A stretch of 17,056 nt of DNA from an uncultured Planctomycetaceae bacterium (GTDB lineage: Bacteria; Planctomycetota; Planctomycetia; Pirellulales; Pirellulaceae). Every line of letters starts with the position of its first letter. The stretch's first letter is position 1. Made by a program: the position numbers and the translations under genes. Below, one piece after another: positions 14,130 through 17,056 of this stretch. The stretch lies in assembly GCA_903927685.1 (NCBI GenBank), contig CAIYOB010001606.1, positions 1 to 17,056 of the forward strand. Reading direction: 5' to 3'. The notes beneath the pieces are model-generated. The model did no database searches. It saw only the letters and a list, made by a program, of their open reading frames with translations, and was not told the DNA's origin.

Positions 14130-14248
14130 TCAGGACCTCAGACCGCCGCGACCGTTGGTGTCGGCAATACGGTCAATTGGAATGGCCCGACACGTGCTTG
14201 TTTTCAGTTGAACTCTGCGGCCACGAACGCGAGGGGATTTGAACGACG

Positions 14249-14986
14249 ATGCCCAAGCAACTGGATGCCCTGCTGCGAAACCTAAACGACAGAACGGGAG
14301 AAGCGGTTGCGCGCTACTGGAAGACTCGGGCCGGACAACGGGACAGGCAGCGCCAGACGGGCAAAGCCGACCAGGGGCTTCGCAGCGCCGTGACGGGCGG
14401 TGCGCAGATGGACAGGTTCATTGATCTATTCATGGACTTGATCAAGGCCGCTGGAATCCCGGAGCGATACGTCTTCACCAAGAAGGCCGTTGAACTACCT
14501 GGGTACTTCCGGCCTACGAAGGAGTGGGACGTGCTTGTCGTGCGCGACAAGACGCTTCTCGCTGCGATCGAGGCGAAGTCACAGGTCGGCCCGTCCTTCG
14601 GGAACAACTTTAACAACCGGACGGAAGAGGCGATGGGAAGCGCACTCGATCTCTGGACGGCCTACCGGGAACACGCTTATCTTGCCAGTCCTCAGCCCTT
14701 CCTCGGCTACTTCTTCATGCTCGAGGATTGCGATGCATCGAATCGCCCGGTCAAGGTGCAGCAGTCGCATTTCGAGGTTTTTCCCGAGTTTGTCGGCGCC
14801 TCGTATCTGCGTCGTTACGAGATCTTCTGTCGGAAGCTCGTTCTGGAGCGTCATTACACGGCAACCGCCTTCATCTCGTCAACGGCAGAGGGAGGCATTC
14901 GTGGGCATTACTCGACTCCCGCGGACGATCTGTCCATGGCGCGTTTTGCTCGGACACTTACGGCTCACTTGGCGGCTTTTGCCTGA
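14249..14986 (+). CDS. Type II restriction endonuclease, XhoI/PaeR7I family
   Basis: A 245-residue nuclease, the usual length for XhoI and PaeR7I. Family landmarks are AVTGGAQMDRFIDL (47-60), LPGYFRPTKEWDVLVV (83-98), and KSQVGPSFGNNFNNRTEEA (110-128), then WTAYREHAY and YEIFCRKLV. The PD-(D/E)XK catalytic core is Asp94 in EWD and Glu108-x-Lys110 in AAIEAK, all present, so the enzyme should be active. Known members cut C^TCGAG; the same specificity is inferred here. The ATG has GAGGGG 12 bases upstream. It is the first gene of the islet, with a good promoter of its own, and the methyltransferase follows after five bases. Base composition is less G+C rich than in the flanking genes, which suggests transfer. 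A CTCGAG site lies within the gene itself (14720-14725). Confidence 0.9.
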   Translation: MPKQLDALLRNLNDRTGEAVARYWKTRAGQRDRQRQTGKADQGLRSAVTGGAQMDRFIDLFMDLIKAAGIPERYVFTKKAVELPGYFRPTKEWDVLVVRDKTLLAAIEAKSQVGPSFGNNFNNRTEEAMGSALDLWTAYREHAYLASPQPFLGYFFMLEDCDASNRPVKVQQSHFEVFPEFVGASYLRRYEIFCRKLVLERHYTATAFISSTAEGGIRGHYSTPADDLSMARFARTLTAHLAAFA

Positions 14987-14991
14987 CCCAC

Positions 14992-15900
14992 ATGGACAAG
15001 ACGTTACACAGATTGGTCAACGGCGATGCGCGTGAACTCGCCTACCTGGATGATGGTTCGGTTCATCTGGTCGTCACATCTCCCCCTTACTGGAATCTGA
15101 AGCAATACAACGAGAACCCGGAGCAACTCGGCCACATCCAGGATTACGACGCGTTCTTGTTTGAACTGGAAAAAGTCTGGCGTCATGTCTTTCGAATCCT
15201 GGTCCCCGGAGGCCGGCTTGTCTGCGTGGTGGGTGATGTCTGCGTCGCGCGTCGCGATTTCGGGCGCCACCTCGTTTTTCCCTTGCACGCAGATATCTGC
15301 GTCATGTGCCGGAGGATTGGCTTTGACAACTTGAACCCCATCATTTGGCATAAGATCGCCAATGCGTCCTATGAAGTTGAGAATGGCTCGAAGTTCTTGG
15401 GCAAACCATACGAACCCAATGCCATCATCAAGAACGACATGGAGTTCATCTTGATGCAGCGGAAGCCGGGCGGGTACCGGAAACCGACCGAACGGCAGCG
15501 GGATGCGAGCAGGATCGACAAAGAGGCATTCGATCGTTGGTTTCAACAGATTTGGAACATCACAGGAGCATCGACGAAGCACCATCCAGCCCCGTTTCCT
15601 TTGGAATTAGCCACGCGCCTTGTCCGCATGTTCTCGTTTACCGAGGACACGGTGTTGGACCCGTTCTGCGGATCGGGCACGACGATGGTCGCAGCTCTGC
15701 GGACAGGAAGGAACAGCATAGGAATCGAGATCGATCCGGAGTATTGCCGCATGGCTGCCCGTTATTTGAAAGCGGAGACGGCTGACCTCTTCGCGAAAGC
15801 CGAACTTCGTTTTGAGAAAGCGCCAACCGAGACCGCTGCCTCTGCACAAGAAGATCTCGCTCTGTACAGTGTCCGTCCGGCCAAGAAAAAGCTCGAATAG
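14992..15900 (+). CDS. Beta-class DNA methyltransferase (N4-cytosine/N6-adenine type)
   Basis: A 302-residue amino-methyltransferase that should protect the host from the adjacent nuclease using S-adenosylmethionine. Motif order is IV then X/I, as in the beta class: TSPPYW at 29-34 near the N-terminus, then HPAPFPLELATRLVRMFS (198-215), VLDPFCGSGTT at 221-231 and GIEIDPEY at 244-251. SPPY with this order is commonest in N4-cytosine enzymes, but N6-adenine activity cannot be excluded. ATG 14992 starts five bases after the endonuclease stop, so translational coupling is likely, and there is no own Shine-Dalgarno sequence. An open frame extends back over the endonuclease in another frame and is not real. 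G+C is low here: 27 of 60 bases at 15361-15420. Confidence 0.9.
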   Translation: MDKTLHRLVNGDARELAYLDDGSVHLVVTSPPYWNLKQYNENPEQLGHIQDYDAFLFELEKVWRHVFRILVPGGRLVCVVGDVCVARRDFGRHLVFPLHADICVMCRRIGFDNLNPIIWHKIANASYEVENGSKFLGKPYEPNAIIKNDMEFILMQRKPGGYRKPTERQRDASRIDKEAFDRWFQQIWNITGASTKHHPAPFPLELATRLVRMFSFTEDTVLDPFCGSGTTMVAALRTGRNSIGIEIDPEYCRMAARYLKAETADLFAKAELRFEKAPTETAASAQEDLALYSVRPAKKKLE

Positions 15901-15969
15901 GCACTTCGTCCCGCGGCCGTCGGGGCGACGGAGGCTGCGTGGAGATTCTCAGCCACCGGAGAAAACCTG

Positions 15970-17056
15970 ATGCCGGGAATCGCCGATCGACTATCGTTTG
16001 ATACGAGCGTACCGCCGTGGCTGTGGAAACGGGTCGCCGCGATGTTGTGGCTGGTCTGGCTGGCGTTCCTGATTTCCCTGGCGCCGCCGCTGGCCGCCGT
16101 GGCGGCGGATTGGCCGCAATGGCGGTGTGACGCCAACCGCTCGGGTGCGACTGCGGAGCCCGGACCGGACCGGCCTCGGCTGCTGTGGCGGCTGGATCTG
16201 GACCGCCCCGATCCGGCGTTCGACCATCAATACCGGATGTGCGGCGACGTGACGTACGCGCCCATTGCCGCCGCGGGACGCCTGTTCCTGCCCTCCAACG
16301 TGGCCGACCAGGTGCTGGCCTGCGATCTGGAAACAGGCCGGATCCAATGGCGGTTTGCCGCGGCAGGTCCGGTGCGGTTCGCGCCCGTGTATCGCGCGGG
16401 CAAGGTCTATTTCGGCTCGGACGACGGCTACCTGTATTGCGTGTCCGCGGAACAAGGCCAATTGCTGTGGCGGGTCCGTGGCGCGCCGGAATCGCAGCCC
16501 GACAGCCGGATGCTGGTCAACGGCCGGCTGGCCTCGCGCTGGCCGGTGCGCGGAGCGCCGGTCGAGCACCAAGGCGTAGTCTACTTCGGCGCCGGCATCT
16601 GGCCAGAGGAAGGCGTCTATGTCTGCGCCGTCGACGCGGAAACGGGCCGCTTCCGCTGGCGCAAGGACAGCCTGTCGTACATTCCAAATGGGATGAGCGA
16701 TCACGGCAGGGCCTATGACCTGAGCCTGCCCCCGCAGGGATACTTGGCCGTGCTGGACGGCAAATTGGCCGTGCCCAGCGGCCGATCGCTGGCCGCCTGG
16801 TTCGATCCGGCGGACGGCCGGATGGAGCCCTACACCTGCTTCTACGTCAAGACCAGCCCGCCCCGCGGCACGTGGTACGTGGCGGGCATCGGCCGCTGGT
16901 GCGTGCAGGGCGGCAACTGGTTCGGGACCCGCGCGGACGCCGCGCCGACGAAGCCGGCCGAGCTGCAGGACGCGGTGTCCCCGCTCGCCTGGTCGCGGGA
17001 GACGCCGGAGAACGAACGGTACGTCATCCACAACCGGCCCTTTCTCCGCGCGGACA
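15970..17056 (+). CDS. Secreted PQQ-like beta-propeller repeat protein (5' part)
   Basis: The frame is open from ATG 15970 to the window end (362 codons), so the 3' end is missing. GGAG eight bases upstream supports the start. Residues about 20-48 are a signal anchor or signal peptide (WKRVAAMLWLVWLAFLISLA...AVAA), followed by DWPQWRCDANRSG, the typical beginning of planctomycete PQQ-binding-like propeller proteins; the usual WRGD reads WRCD. Propeller blade repeats follow, such as VLACDLETGRIQWRF, YLYCVSAEQGQLLWRV and VYVCAVDAETGRFRWRK. Whether it binds PQQ is unknown: many relatives are non-enzymatic scaffolds, and no quinoprotein active site is visible in the part present. It lies 69 bases after the methyltransferase. 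Confidence 0.85.
   Translation, partial: MPGIADRLSFDTSVPPWLWKRVAAMLWLVWLAFLISLAPPLAAVAADWPQWRCDANRSGATAEPGPDRPRLLWRLDLDRPDPAFDHQYRMCGDVTYAPIAAAGRLFLPSNVADQVLACDLETGRIQWRFAAAGPVRFAPVYRAGKVYFGSDDGYLYCVSAEQGQLLWRVRGAPESQPDSRMLVNGRLASRWPVRGAPVEHQGVVYFGAGIWPEEGVYVCAVDAETGRFRWRKDSLSYIPNGMSDHGRAYDLSLPPQGYLAVLDGKLAVPSGRSLAAWFDPADGRMEPYTCFYVKTSPPRGTWYVAGIGRWCVQGGNWFGTRADAAPTKPAELQDAVSPLAWSRETPENERYVIHNRPFLRAD

Noticed and set aside
14728..14991. Upstream extension of the methyltransferase frame into the endonuclease gene
   Set aside because: It overlaps the real endonuclease in another frame and would add non-homologous residues. ATG 14992 begins right before the conserved region.
15917..15931. Hairpin CCGTCG-GGG-CGACGG after the methyltransferase as a terminator
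   Set aside because: No T-run follows and the stem is only six pairs, so there is no real support for termination.

Overview
The window is high-GC DNA that most likely comes from a planctomycete, probably of the Pirellulales type. This is an inference from gene content. There is a Tat-exported Gfo/Idh/MocA dehydrogenase and a Tat-exported xylose-isomerase-like TIM barrel protein. There is also an amicyanin-like 'methylamine utilization' cupredoxin and a secreted PQQ-like beta-propeller protein beginning DWPQWR. Genes are small units on both strands, Shine-Dalgarno sequences vary in strength, and GTG starts occur (kinase, RRM protein, ruvA).

Layout. Positions 1-552 hold no intact gene. They carry a 142-bp palindromic MITE-like element, a probable 3' remnant of a PIN/VapC-type toxin gene and several inverted repeats. 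A PfkB-type sugar kinase (minus) then diverges from a secreted cupredoxin (plus). The cupredoxin stop codon abuts the stop codon of a minus-strand operon encoding a zinc alcohol/polyol dehydrogenase and a Tat-exported Gfo/Idh/MocA oxidoreductase. Upstream of that operon are two tandem 16-bp dyads (candidate operator) and a second copy of the MITE-like element. An RluA-type pseudouridine synthase (plus) faces a minus-strand pair: a Cu/Zn efflux permease with a C-terminal HMA domain, followed by the TIM barrel protein. Next come a glycine-rich RRM RNA-binding protein (plus), a terminator hairpin, and carA (minus).

The carA-ispF divergent interval contains an orphan, very strong plus-strand terminator preceded by another hairpin, which suggests an unannotated small RNA. 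A housekeeping run follows: ispF (isoprenoid synthesis), cysS, ruvC and ruvA (Holliday junction processing). A type II restriction-modification islet with its own good promoter sits directly behind ruvA. It comprises a XhoI/PaeR7I-family endonuclease and a beta-class SPPY methyltransferase. Its G+C content is visibly lower than that of its neighbours. The window ends inside a secreted PQQ-like propeller gene.

I see no CRISPR array, tRNA, rRNA or intact transposase. The items most worth a second look are the orphan terminator/sRNA locus, the pairing of a XhoI-type nuclease with a beta-class SPPY methylase, the two-copy palindromic element, the tandem dyad operator and the eroded PIN gene. None of these amounts to a demonstrated new system.
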